DNA of 64,000 nt, taken from assembly GCF_036964665.1 (NCBI RefSeq), contig NZ_JBAMDA010000001.1, positions 868,001 through 932,000 on the forward strand, in the 5' to 3' direction. Below, piece by piece: positions 34,833 through 45,845 of this stretch. Origin of the DNA: Nitrobacter sp. NHB1 (lineage in GTDB: Bacteria > Pseudomonadota > Alphaproteobacteria > Rhizobiales > Xanthobacteraceae). Each line of letters begins with the position of its first letter. The stretch's first letter is position 1. The notes under the pieces are model-generated. The model had not been told where the DNA came from and ran no database searches. It saw nothing but the letters and a program-made list of their open reading frames with translations. The translations under genes were made by a program, and so were the position numbers.

Positions 34833-37800
34833 TCAGCTACAGCCCGTTGTTGAACCGCAAGTGTCACATTTTAAACAAGTTCCGTTTCTCACCAAAGTGA
34901 AGCTGCTGCATTCTGCGCACATATCGCCGACATAGCCTTTCGCTTGAGCTTCTGCGCGTCGTTCGGCTTTTGAAGGCCCAAACTGCACTGATGCTGCTTG
35001 TGCTGAACCAGGCTTGCTCCGCGCTTGTGCCTCAAGCTTTTCGGTTGGCGACCGATCACGTTCTGGCTCAAGCCTCAAAGCCGTTACTGTGTTTTCGCTT
35101 TTGCTATCCGAATATCCCATTCTCGGCTGATCAGATTTGGCGACGGCATCCGTGTTCGCGATATCAGTTCCACCCCCGCGCATGACGACGAGGTTGTCGG
35201 TGCGCGAACGGGTCAGGCCCTTGGAGACGTAGCGGGTGGCCTGCTGGCCTTCCGGCTCCTTGCCTTCGGCGACACCCTTGCCGATGGCGTCGAAACCGGA
35301 TTCGCTGGGATCGACATGGGCGAGGTCGTAGCGGCCCATATAGCTCACTGCGAGTTCGCGGAACACATAGTCGAGGATCGAGGTCGCGTACTTGATCGAG
35401 TCGTTGCCCTGCACCGGGCCGGCAGGCTCGAAGCGGGTGAAGGTGAAGGCGTCGACATACTCTTCCAGCGGCACGCCGTACTGCAGGCCGAGCGACACCG
35501 CGATGGCGAAGTTGTTGATGAAGGAGCGCAGCGCCGCGCCTTCCTTGTGCATGTCGATGAATATCTCGCCGATGCGGCCGTCGTCGTATTCGCCGGTGCG
35601 GACGTAAACCTTGTGTCCGCCGACAACCGCCTTCTGGGTATAGCCCTTGCGGCGGTCCGGCATCTTCTCGCGTTCGCGCAGCACGACGATACGCTCGACC
35701 AGTTTCTCCACGACCCTTTCCGATACCTGCGCGGTGCGCGCCGCCATCGGCTTGTCATAGAACGTCTCGATCGCATCGTCATCCTCGTCGTCGTCGCTGA
35801 TGAGCTGCGAGTTGAGCGGCTGGGACAACTTCGAGCCGTCGCGGTAGAGTGCGTTGGCTTTCAGCGCGAGCTTCCAGGACAAAAGATAGGCCGACTTGCA
35901 GTCGTCCACCGTGGCGTCGTTCGGCATGTTGATGGTTTTGGAGATCGCGCCAGAGATGAACGGCTGCGACGCCGCCATCATGCGGATGTGGCTCTCGACC
36001 GACAGATAACGCTTGCCGATCTTGCCGCAGGGGTTGGCGCAGTCGAACACCGCATAGTGCTCGGCCTTGAGGTGCGGCGCGCCTTCCACCGTCATCGCGC
36101 CGCAGATGTGCACGTTGGCGGCCTCAATCTCGCGCTTGCTGAAGCCGATCGCCGCGAGCAGGTCGAAGGTCGGCGATGCGAGGGCCTCGGAGCCGATGCC
36201 GAGCGTGTCGCGGATGAAGTCTTCGCCGAACGTCCATTTGTTGAAGGCGAACTTGATGTCAAACGCAGTCGGCAGCGCTTTCTCCACTTTCACAATGGCC
36301 TCGTCGGTAAAACCCTTGGCCTTCAAGGTGGAGACGTTGATGCCGGGCGCGTTGGACAGGGAGCCGTGACCGACCGCATAGGCCTCGATCTCGGCGATCT
36401 CGCTCTCGCGATAGCCGAGTGCGCGCAACGCCTCCGGCACGGCGCGGTTGATGATTTTCCAGTAACCGCCGCCGGCCAGCTTCTTGAACTTCACCAGCGC
36501 GAAGTCGGGCTCGATGCCGGTGGTGTCGCAATCCATCACCAGGCCGATGGTGCCGGTCGGCGCCACCACGGTCACTTGCGCATTGCGGTAGCCGTGCTGT
36601 TCGCCGAGCGCGAGCGCGTCGTCCCACGCCTTCGTCGCATGGGCGATGAGGTCGGACTGCGGGCAGGAGGCATGGTCGAGCGGCACCGGGTTGACCGCGA
36701 GCGCCTCGTAGCCGTGCGACTGACCGAGCGCGGCGCGGCGGTGATTGCGAATCACGCGCAGCATGTGGCCAGCGTTCTTCTTGTAGCCGTGGAAGGCGCC
36801 GAGTTCGCCGGCCATTTCGGCGGAGGTCTTGTAGGCGATGCCGGTCATGACCGCGGTCAGCGCGCCGCACAACGCCCGGCCTTCCTTCGAGTCATAGGAC
36901 AGGCCCATGGTCATCAGGAGGCCGCCGATGTTGGCGAAGCCGAGGCCCAGCGTGCGGAATTCGTAAGAGAGCTCCGCGATCGCCTTCGACGGGAACTGCG
37001 CCATCAGCACCGAGATTTCCAGCACGACGGTCCAGAGACGGACGGTGTGTTCATAGGCGTCGATGTCGAAGGCGCGATCTTTTTCCTCCCCCCTTGTGGG
37101 GGAGGGTAGGGAGGCGGGTAAACCATTGGTGCCAGCGTTTGCAGCTTTATCCCCCTCTCCACACAAGGGGGGAGAGAACAGGGAAGCGTCTGCCGCGCTG
37201 CTGCGATAGAACGTCAGCAGATTCAGCGACGCCAGATTGCAGGCAGTGTCGTCGAGAAACATGTATTCCGAGCACGGATTCGACGCGCGGATATCGCCGG
37301 ATGCCTTGCAGGTGTGCCAGTCGTTCATGGTGGTGTTGAAGTGCAGGCCGGGATCGGCCGATGCCCAGGCGGCGTAACCGATCTTTTCCCAGAGATCGCG
37401 GGCCTTCAGCGTCTTCGTCACCTTCTTGTTGGTGCGGCCGACCAGACTCCAGTCGCCGTCGGTCTCGACCGCGCGCAGGAAGTCGTCCTTTAGCGACACC
37501 GAGTTGTTGGAATTCTGGCCGGAGACGGTGAGATAGGCCTCGGAGTCCCAGTCCGTATCGTAGACCGGGAAGTCGATGTCCTTGTAGCCCTGCCGGGCGT
37601 ACTGGATCACCCGCTTGATGACGTTGTCGTTGACCAGCGCGCGGCGCGCCAGCTTGATCTCGCGGCGCAACGCCGGGTTCTTCTCGGGATCGAAGCAGTC
37701 GTCGCCCGAGCCCTCGCAGTTGACGCAGGCCTTCATGATGGCCTTGAGGTGCTTCTGGTTCAGCTTCGAGCCGGTGACCAGCGCCGCGACCTTCTGCTCC

Positions 37801-38699
37801 TCCTTCACCTTCCAGTCGATGTACTGCTCGATGTCCGGATGATCGGCATCGACCACCACCATCTTGGCGGCGCGGCGCGTGGTGCCGCCCGACTTGATAG
37901 CGCCCGCGGCGCGGTCGCCGATCTTGAGGAAACTCATCAGGCCGGAGGAGCGGCCGCCGCCCGAGAGGCGTTCGCCTTCACCGCGCAGCCGCGAGAAATT
38001 GGAGCCGGTGCCGGAGCCGTATTTGAACAGGCGCGCCTCGCGCACCCACAGGTCCATGATGCCGCCCTCGTTGACGAGGTCGTCCTCGATACCCTGGATG
38101 AAGCAGGCGTGCGGCTGCGGATGCTCGTAGGACGACTTCGACCTGGTCATCTTGCCGGTCTTGAAGTCGACGTAGTAGTGACCCTGGCCGGGTCCATCGA
38201 CGCCGTAGGCCCAGTGCAGTCCGGTGTTGAACCACTGCGGCGAGTTTGGCGCCACCATCTGGCGCGCCAGCATGTAGCGCAGTTCGTCGTTGAAGGCGCG
38301 AGCGTCGTCTTCGCTCGTGAAGTAGCCGCCTTTCCAGCCCCAATAGGTCCAGCACCCCGCGAGGCGATCGAACACCTGCTTTGAGGAGAGTTCGCTGCCG
38401 AAGCGCTCTTTTTCGGGCAGCAGGCTGAGCGCCTCGGTGTCCGGCTCTGAGCGCCACAGCCACGACGGCACGGTCTCTTCCTCGACCTTCTTCAGGCGCG
38501 CCGCGACGCCCGCCTTCCGGAAATACTTCTGGGCCAGAACATCGGAAGCCACCTGCGACCAGAACTCCGGCACTTCCACGTTCTCGAGGCGAAACACCAC
38601 CGAACCGTCCGGATTACGGATCTCGCTTGTCGTCAGCCGGAAATCGATCTCCGCATAGGGTGACTGGCCATCTTTGGTGTAGCGCCGTTGGAATCGCAT
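34833..38699 (-). CDS. nrdJ: Vitamin B12-dependent class II ribonucleotide reductase, with an in-frame repeat
   Basis: This 1288-residue adenosylcobalamin-dependent enzyme makes deoxyribonucleotides with or without oxygen. Landmarks are [15 protein letters not shown], the [14 protein letters not shown] region, the active-site [15 protein letters not shown], and [26 protein letters not shown]-type region ([17 protein letters not shown]) follows, then a C-terminal ribbon with Cys at 1261, 1264, 1275, 1278, 1281 and 1287. Around residues 509-538 a palindromic repeat (37086-37174) is translated between LLTFYR and FDIDAYEH, adding about 36 residues relative to relatives. After about residue 1179 the DNA falls from 67% to about 52% G+C. 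ATG 38699 fits relatives. No cobalamin riboswitch was found upstream. Confidence 0.95.
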   Translation of the reverse strand: MRFQRRYTKDGQSPYAEIDFRLTTSEIRNPDGSVVFRLENVEVPEFWSQVASDVLAQKYFRKAGVAARLKKVEEETVPSWLWRSEPDTEALSLLPEKERFGSELSSKQVFDRLAGCWTYWGWKGGYFTSEDDARAFNDELRYMLARQMVAPNSPQWFNTGLHWAYGVDGPGQGHYYVDFKTGKMTRSKSSYEHPQPHACFIQGIEDDLVNEGGIMDLWVREARLFKYGSGTGSNFSRLRGEGERLSGGGRSSGLMSFLKIGDRAAGAIKSGGTTRRAAKMVVVDADHPDIEQYIDWKVKEEQKVAALVTGSKLNQKHLKAIMKACVNCEGSGDDCFDPEKNPALRREIKLARRALVNDNVIKRVIQYARQGYKDIDFPVYDTDWDSEAYLTVSGQNSNNSVSLKDDFLRAVETDGDWSLVGRTNKKVTKTLKARDLWEKIGYAAWASADPGLHFNTTMNDWHTCKASGDIRASNPCSEYMFLDDTACNLASLNLLTFYRSSAADASLFSPPLCGEGDKAANAGTNGLPASLPSPTRGEEKDRAFDIDAYEHTVRLWTVVLEISVLMAQFPSKAIAELSYEFRTLGLGFANIGGLLMTMGLSYDSKEGRALCGALTAVMTGIAYKTSAEMAGELGAFHGYKKNAGHMLRVIRNHRRAALGQSHGYEALAVNPVPLDHASCPQSDLIAHATKAWDDALALGEQHGYRNAQVTVVAPTGTIGLVMDCDTTGIEPDFALVKFKKLAGGGYWKIINRAVPEALRALGYRESEIAEIEAYAVGHGSLSNAPGINVSTLKAKGFTDEAIVKVEKALPTAFDIKFAFNKWTFGEDFIRDTLGIGSEALASPTFDLLAAIGFSKREIEAANVHICGAMTVEGAPHLKAEHYAVFDCANPCGKIGKRYLSVESHIRMMAASQPFISGAISKTINMPNDATVDDCKSAYLLSWKLALKANALYRDGSKLSQPLNSQLISDDDEDDDAIETFYDKPMAARTAQVSERVVEKLVERIVVLREREKMPDRRKGYTQKAVVGGHKVYVRTGEYDDGRIGEIFIDMHKEGAALRSFINNFAIAVSLGLQYGVPLEEYVDAFTFTRFEPAGPVQGNDSIKYATSILDYVFRELAVSYMGRYDLAHVDPSESGFDAIGKGVAEGKEPEGQQATRYVSKGLTRSRTDNLVVMRGGGTDIANTDAVAKSDQPRMGYSDSKSENTVTALRLEPERDRSPTEKLEAQARSKPGSAQAASVQFGPSKAERRAEAQAKGYVGDMCAECSSFTLVRNGTCLKCDTCGSTTGCS
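37086..37174. repeat. Palindromic repeat inside nrdJ
   Basis: The arms CTCCCCCCTTGTG (37086-37098) and CACAAGGGGGGAG (37162-37174) are perfect complements. This is a repeat of the kind normally found between genes in Rhizobiales. Here it is read in frame, giving Pro/Gly/Ser-rich protein ([12 protein letters not shown] on one side, [12 protein letters not shown] on the other). Confidence 0.88.
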
Positions 38700-39515
38700 T
38701 GTCTTCGTGCCCCGTAACTGCCCGTAACCGCTTCGGCGCGGCATCGGCGATTTCCATTCGCGGACTTTTCGCGGCCCGCAGCTTCAGCCGGTGGTTCCGG
38801 CCCTGTTTTCCTGGAAGCCCGATCCGCCCGAACCTTCCGGTTCGGCCACGCTTCGGACTCAACGCCTTACACCTCGATTTGAGCCGGCCCCCGGTTTTTG
38901 GCCGCCCTGATAGCCCCGGTTTCAGAGCAGACACGTCCACGCTCCGCTGCCTCGACCGGCGGACGGAGTGGCCATTCTGGAACCCTTCAGGAGCGACCGG
39001 CGAAGACCCGAAACACACTCGCGCCGAACAGGATCGAAGCTATGACGACTCCGTCGTACCCGTCAAGGAGTAGTACGAGTTTCTAAATCAAATACTAAAT
39101 ATGGTGGAAAGAGAGGAAAGCCAGGGATCAAACCCGCGCCTTGGATGGTCCCAAGTATCAGTGAGTCCTCAGGGATTCCCAAGCGAAAGAATCCTCCAAT
39201 TCACTCTTCGGACGAGCTTCGCACGCTGTTCACAGGACAACTATTTATTGCTCGCGAGGGATTGCTTTAAGCGCGACTCGCGCCGCACCGCGGCGTAGCT
39301 GGCGAACCGGCCTGGGCGAGAGCGCAGCGTCGTCATAACCGGCGTTCTGGCGGTCAATTCCGCCGGATTCTTCAATCAATGCCAGAGAGTAACTCGGGGC
39401 TCGAATTACAGTCGTGTGTACGGAGTACGGAGCGTTAAAAACAAAAGCGGTGCACGAAGGCACCGCTCCTGGATTTGAGGGCAACGGCTCGCGAATCGCG
39501 AGCCCGGCCACGTGT
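38700..39515. other. Intergenic, nrdJ upstream region, no gene seen
   Basis: About 800 bases have no convincing gene. The first 350 are GC-rich and give open but meaningless frames on both strands. Around 39077-39105 there is an AT-rich block (GTTTCTAAATCAAATACTAA) that could hold the nrdJ promoter. I looked for a cobalamin riboswitch (GCCACTG box) and paired NrdR boxes and saw neither. Confidence 0.45.
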
Positions 39516-40061
39516 TTACGGGCAGGGGTGACGCAGACCATCGTAACCAAGATAGGTTCCCGAGCGCACGTCGTATGATTTGAACCGCTGCTGGCAATAG
39601 GCGACGGCGTCGCCACTGTTCGGAACGACTTCAACGTCCGGACCGTCGTCATAATACCCGTAGGAGTCATCGTAGTAATAGGGACTGGCGAATGCACTGC
39701 CGATCCCGAACCCCGTGACGAGGCCGGGATAGAATCCGCCGAAATGACGGTGGTGGCCGCCATGCCAGCCGCCGTGGTGCCCACCGCCGTGCCAGCCACC
39801 ACCGGCCATATGTCGGCCGCCACCGCCACCCGGACGCATACCCATGTGGCCACCGCCACCGCCCATGTGACCGCCGCCGCCACCGCGCCCCATGTGGCCG
39901 CCGCCCCCGTGGCCCATGTGACCGCCGCCCCCGTGACCTCCGTGACCGCCGCCAAGGCCAGAGTACTGACCTATTGTCTGCGCGAAGCTTGGGGATGTCG
40001 TCGCCAGCGGCACTGCAAGTGCGATGACTGTTGCAGCCAATACTGGTTTGAAATTGAACAT
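39516..40061 (-). CDS. Secreted BA14K-like protein with Gly/His-rich repeats
   Basis: This encodes 181 residues: a signal peptide (MFNFKPVLAATVIALAVPLA... to SFAQ), then about 70 residues of Gly/His/Met repeats of the GGGGHMGHGG type, then HHGGWHGGHHRHFGGFYPG and a Tyr/Asp-rich stretch. The end, AYCQQRFKSYDVRSGTYLGY followed by DGLRHPCP, is the BA14K motif first known as a Brucella immunoreactive protein. His clusters suggest metal binding, which is only inferred. ATG 40061 begins the signal; a start at 40088 adds nine residues. Confidence 0.78.
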   Translation of the reverse strand: MFNFKPVLAATVIALAVPLATTSPSFAQTIGQYSGLGGGHGGHGGGGHMGHGGGGHMGRGGGGGHMGGGGGHMGMRPGGGGGRHMAGGGWHGGGHHGGWHGGHHRHFGGFYPGLVTGFGIGSAFASPYYYDDSYGYYDDGPDVEVVPNSGDAVAYCQQRFKSYDVRSGTYLGYDGLRHPCP

Positions 40062-40389
40062 ATTTGTAACTCCGTATCGGATTTCCAATAAATCGAGCCT
40101 TTGCTCCAGAACCTCAACGTGGCGATAAGAGGCAAGTTCCGCTACGCGCGTTACGGAATTGTCATGATTGGGGTATTCTCACTTTTGAGAGGGGCTCACT
40201 TTTCAGCCTGTCGGAATCTATTGTTGCCGCTCGAAGGTGACGTAAAATTTTCCTAACGAGACTAAATAGATGTAAGGCTTTCCTCAATTATGACTTCAAC
40301 CGTGGGCGCAGGATTTCCGGCCAAATCCAGACAAGCCATCGTCAAAATCACTTATCGATTGCCTGATTGATACGCAGACTCGATTGGTG
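40062..40389. other. AT-rich intergenic, no gene seen
   Basis: The 328 bases between the BA14K-like gene and the end of uvrA are AT-rich compared with their surroundings and hold no gene or clear hairpin. The BA14K-like promoter is expected near 40090-40300. Confidence 0.4.
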
Positions 40390-43434
<3,045 letters not shown>

Positions 43435-43524
43435 GACAGGCTTTTCCGGACCGCGACGGCGGCGCAGCGTTCGTGCGCGCCGTACCGAGGAAATCCAGGC
43501 TGGCGCTGTGTGTAGCTATCTGTG

Positions 43525-43539
43525 GAACGTAGATAGAAC
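43525..43539. promoter_or_regulatory. LexA (SOS) box upstream of uvrA
   Basis: GAACGTAGATAGAAC is a perfect GAAC-N7-GAAC, the reverse of the alphaproteobacterial GTTC-N7-GTTC LexA site. It lies 91 bases before the uvrA start, and induction by DNA damage is expected. Confidence 0.8.
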
Positions 43540-43669
43540 GGCGGGCGATTTCCAGAGGGCGTCAGCGATCATCACCGATTTCATCGCGAGGAAGCCGGTC
43601 ATATCCGCCGGCCGCCGATTTTCGTAGCGGCCTCCAGCGACCGCATACCGATACCAGCGGGATCAACAA

Positions 43670-43694
43670 AAAGGCCGGCGAAAAGCCGGCCTTT
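43670..43694 (-). terminator. Rho-independent terminator of the outer-membrane protein gene
   Basis: AAAGGCCGGC and GCCGGCCTTT pair around GAAAA. On the minus strand the stem is followed by TTTTTG, a normal T-run. It lies 36 bases after the stop of the beta-barrel gene and before the uvrA promoter region, and may work in both directions. Confidence 0.88.
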
Positions 43695-43729
43695 CATAGT
43701 TTTCCGAGAGAAGTATTGATCAGATAAGA

Positions 43730-44497
43730 TCAGTACCGCGCAACGGCCGGGCCACCCCAGCGGTAGTTGATGCGCGCGGTCACGAGATCCACATCCTGAC
43801 TGGTTTTGTCAGTTGCGAACAGCGTACCAGGCACCCCGGCGACGCCGTTGTTGATGAAGTTGTGGTTGCTGTTGCCCATGAAAATGTGATCGTACTCGAA
43901 GCCGAGCGACCAGTTCGGTGCGAAGCCATATTCAAGGCCGACGCCGACCACGCCGCCCCAACGCGTGTTGTTGACGTTGTCGGTCAACTGAGTGCCGGTC
44001 GCGGTATCGAGCCTTCCATAGCGGTTGGAGGTCACCGCGGCGCCGCCCTTCACGTAAAGCAGGGTCGCATCCCAGGCGTAGCCGATCTGGCCGGTGAATA
44101 GCCCGAACGCATCAAGACGGCTGGTGTTGGTGACGAGAGGGTTGAAGAGGCTGGCATTGCGGCCGTTCAGATCGGCCCAGTTGCCCTGAGCTTCAAGGCC
44201 GAACACCCAGTTATTGGATTGCCAGCGGTAGCCGATCTGGCCACCGACCGTGCCGCCGGTCGCGTCGTGGCAACCTTCATTAGGGCTAGCTACAATCGGA
44301 TCGGTCAGGGTCAAGCAATTCCTGCTCGATCCCCACCCGCCGTTCGCACCGATGTAGAAGCCGCTCCAGTCGTAGATCGCGGCCATCATCGGAGGAGCCT
44401 TGGTATAATGACGCGGGGCGAGATCGGCCGCGGTGGCCGGCACGGCGCCGAGGCCAATGGCGAGAGCACCGACGACCCCGATCAGTAACTTGTTCAT
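43730..44497 (-). CDS. Outer-membrane beta-barrel protein, Omp25/Omp31-like
   Basis: This encodes 255 residues: a signal peptide (MNKLLIGVVGALAIGLGAVP to TAA), then a short linker and eight amphipathic strands. Family features are YDWSGFYIGANGGWG at the start, GGTVGGQIGYRWQSNNWVFG, LYVKGGAAVTSNRYG and WSLGFEYDHIFMG, ending VTARINYRWGGPAVARY with the expected late aromatic. Such proteins are abundant surface porin-like or structural proteins in Rhizobiales. ATG 44497 is used; the upstream frame is not conserved. Its own terminator follows. Confidence 0.9.
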   Translation of the reverse strand: MNKLLIGVVGALAIGLGAVPATAADLAPRHYTKAPPMMAAIYDWSGFYIGANGGWGSSRNCLTLTDPIVASPNEGCHDATGGTVGGQIGYRWQSNNWVFGLEAQGNWADLNGRNASLFNPLVTNTSRLDAFGLFTGQIGYAWDATLLYVKGGAAVTSNRYGRLDTATGTQLTDNVNNTRWGGVVGVGLEYGFAPNWSLGFEYDHIFMGNSNHNFINNGVAGVPGTLFATDKTSQDVDLVTARINYRWGGPAVARY

Positions 44498-44721
44498 TGC
44501 GATTCCCCGGATTTCCGCTTTATTTTCAACAAACTCAGGCGCGAGCGCTGGATAGGCAGTTTGAAACTCGTGAAGCACTATACCGCCCGCCGTTGCAAAA
44601 TGCCGTCTCTCAAGTGCAACACTCCGGGCCAAATTGATCCGTCCCGAAGCCCATTTATCTGAAACCAGCGTGGAATCTTTCTAAGCCCGATCCGCAGTTT
44701 TGTTCGCATTGCCGGCCTTGA

Positions 44722-44736
44722 GAACAAATATGGAAC
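44722..44736. promoter_or_regulatory. LexA (SOS) box upstream of ssb
   Basis: GAACAAATATGGAAC is a perfect GAAC-N7-GAAC. It is 157 bases before the ssb start and 225 bases from the beta-barrel start. In many alphaproteobacteria ssb and uvrA are LexA targets, which makes ssb the likely target. The rest of 44498-44893 holds no gene and must carry both divergent promoters. Confidence 0.75.
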
Positions 44737-44893
44737 ATTGTATATTCGACCGGTGGATAACCCGTCAATTGACCGTCTCGACGATGTGACGGGAGTATAG
44801 GCTCGAGAACGAAGCCGCAAAGAGCGATGCCGGGGATGAACCGGCGGCGCCTGTGCGTGTTGGCAAATCGGGACCGGAGATTGGAGAACGGCG

Positions 44894-45382
44894 ATGGCGG
44901 GTAGCGTGAACAAGGTCATTCTGATCGGCAATCTCGGCGCCGATCCCGAAATCAAGCGGACCCAGGACGGCCGGCCGATCGCCAATCTGCGGATCGCAAC
45001 GTCTGAAACCTGGCGCGACAAGACCAGCGGCGAGCGCAAGGAAAAAACCGAGTGGCACCGCGTCGTGATTTTCAACGAGGGCCTCTGCAAGGTCGCCGAG
45101 CAATATCTGAAGAAAGGCGCGAAGGTCTACATCGAGGGTCAGTTGCAGACCCGTAAATGGACCGACCAGAACGGCGTCGAAAAATACTCCACCGAAGTCG
45201 TGCTGCAGAATTTCAATTCGACGCTGACGATGCTTGACGGCCGCAACAGCGGCGGCGGCAATTTCGGATCGGACGACTCCGGCGGCGATTTCGGGTCCGG
45301 AAGTCCCTCCGGCGGCACGCCGCGCCGCGCCGTTGCGGCCGGTGCCCGCCGCAGCGACATGGACGACGACATTCCGTTCTAG
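44894..45382 (+). CDS. ssb: Single-stranded DNA-binding protein
   Basis: This 162-residue SSB has the OB fold in residues 1-115 ([57 protein letters not shown]). A Gly/Ser-rich flexible linker follows, and the acidic tip DMDDDIPF binds partner proteins in replication and repair. The ATG follows GGAGAACGGCG. It reads away from the beta-barrel gene. A palindromic repeat begins ten bases after its stop. Confidence 0.97.
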   Translation: MAGSVNKVILIGNLGADPEIKRTQDGRPIANLRIATSETWRDKTSGERKEKTEWHRVVIFNEGLCKVAEQYLKKGAKVYIEGQLQTRKWTDQNGVEKYSTEVVLQNFNSTLTMLDGRNSGGGNFGSDDSGGDFGSGSPSGGTPRRAVAAGARRSDMDDDIPF

Positions 45383-45391
45383 TGGAGTCTG

Positions 45392-45455
45392 GTGGAGTGA
45401 ATTCGACATTCGCGACCCAGGCCGCACGTCCCGGACGCGAATGTAAAAACTCCAC
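45392..45455. repeat. Palindromic repeat, GTGGAGTGAA family, copy 2 (part one only)
   Basis: It begins GTGGAGTGAATTCGACATT and ends GCGAATGTAAAAACTCCAC, with a 26-base GC-rich centre. It is the uninterrupted version of the element that carries a nested insertion at 59558-59714. It may also end the ssb transcript. Confidence 0.82.
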
Positions 45456-45493
45456 TGGTAACCTGCACTTGCTGGCGGTCTTTATAAAAATGG

Positions 45494-45570
45494 TGGCGAT
45501 CCCGGCAGGATTCGAACCTGCAACCCGCGGAGTAGAAATCCGCTACTCTATCCAGTTGAGCTACGGGACC
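45494..45570 (-). tRNA. tRNA-Arg (anticodon TCT)
   Basis: The minus strand reads GGTCCCGTAGCTCAACTGG at the 5' end, with a 7-bp acceptor stem GGTCCCG/CGGGATC including one G-U pair. The anticodon arm is GCGGA-TTTCTAC-TCCGC with TCT at the anticodon position, and the T arm contains GGTTCGAATCC. The discriminator is G and CCA is encoded. The AGA codon it reads is rare in this genome. Confidence 0.95.
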
Positions 45571-45741
45571 GTTAACGTCGCCATATCACCGCAATATGAA
45601 AAATCCGCCCTCGCGCCAAGCCCCGATCCGGACCATTCTGATGGATCGGACGACGAACCGGTACGGGCGCCCGCTGTTTTGTCCGAAGCCCTTGGGTTTG
45701 CCAAGCCAACCTTTGAACCTGAACCACACTCAAATCATAAG

Positions 45742-45810
45742 TTTGCTAGTATCCTTTCGAATCCGACGTTCGCTACGGAAGGCGCAGTGAGGCGGACTTT
45801 GAATTCGGGA
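45742..45810. repeat. Degenerate composite-repeat remnant, copy 3 (part two)
   Basis: TTTGCTAGTATCCTTTCGAA at 45742 matches the spacer and left arm of part two of the repeat near 59728 (TTTGCTAGTGCTCCTTCGAT). The right half (GGACTTTGAATTCGGGA) is only vaguely complementary. It lies 36 bases before the macroglobulin start. Confidence 0.55.
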
Positions 45811-45845
45811 ACGTTAGGCGGCATTTGTCCGCGCAGGGAGCTTTC

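Noticed and set aside
34166-34900. Recent DNA duplication of the nrdJ 3' end as the source of the peptidase ribbon
   Set aside because: The two DNA stretches differ at many synonymous positions; the similarity is at protein level.
35025-37109. Open reading frame of 694 codons on the + strand inside nrdJ
   Set aside because: It is antisense to a clear enzyme, has no recognisable domain, and its openness follows from the GC-biased third positions of nrdJ.
38700-39100. Cobalamin riboswitch or NrdR boxes before nrdJ
   Set aside because: No GCCACTG-type B12 box and no pair of ACACTATATATAGTGT-like sites could be found on the minus strand.
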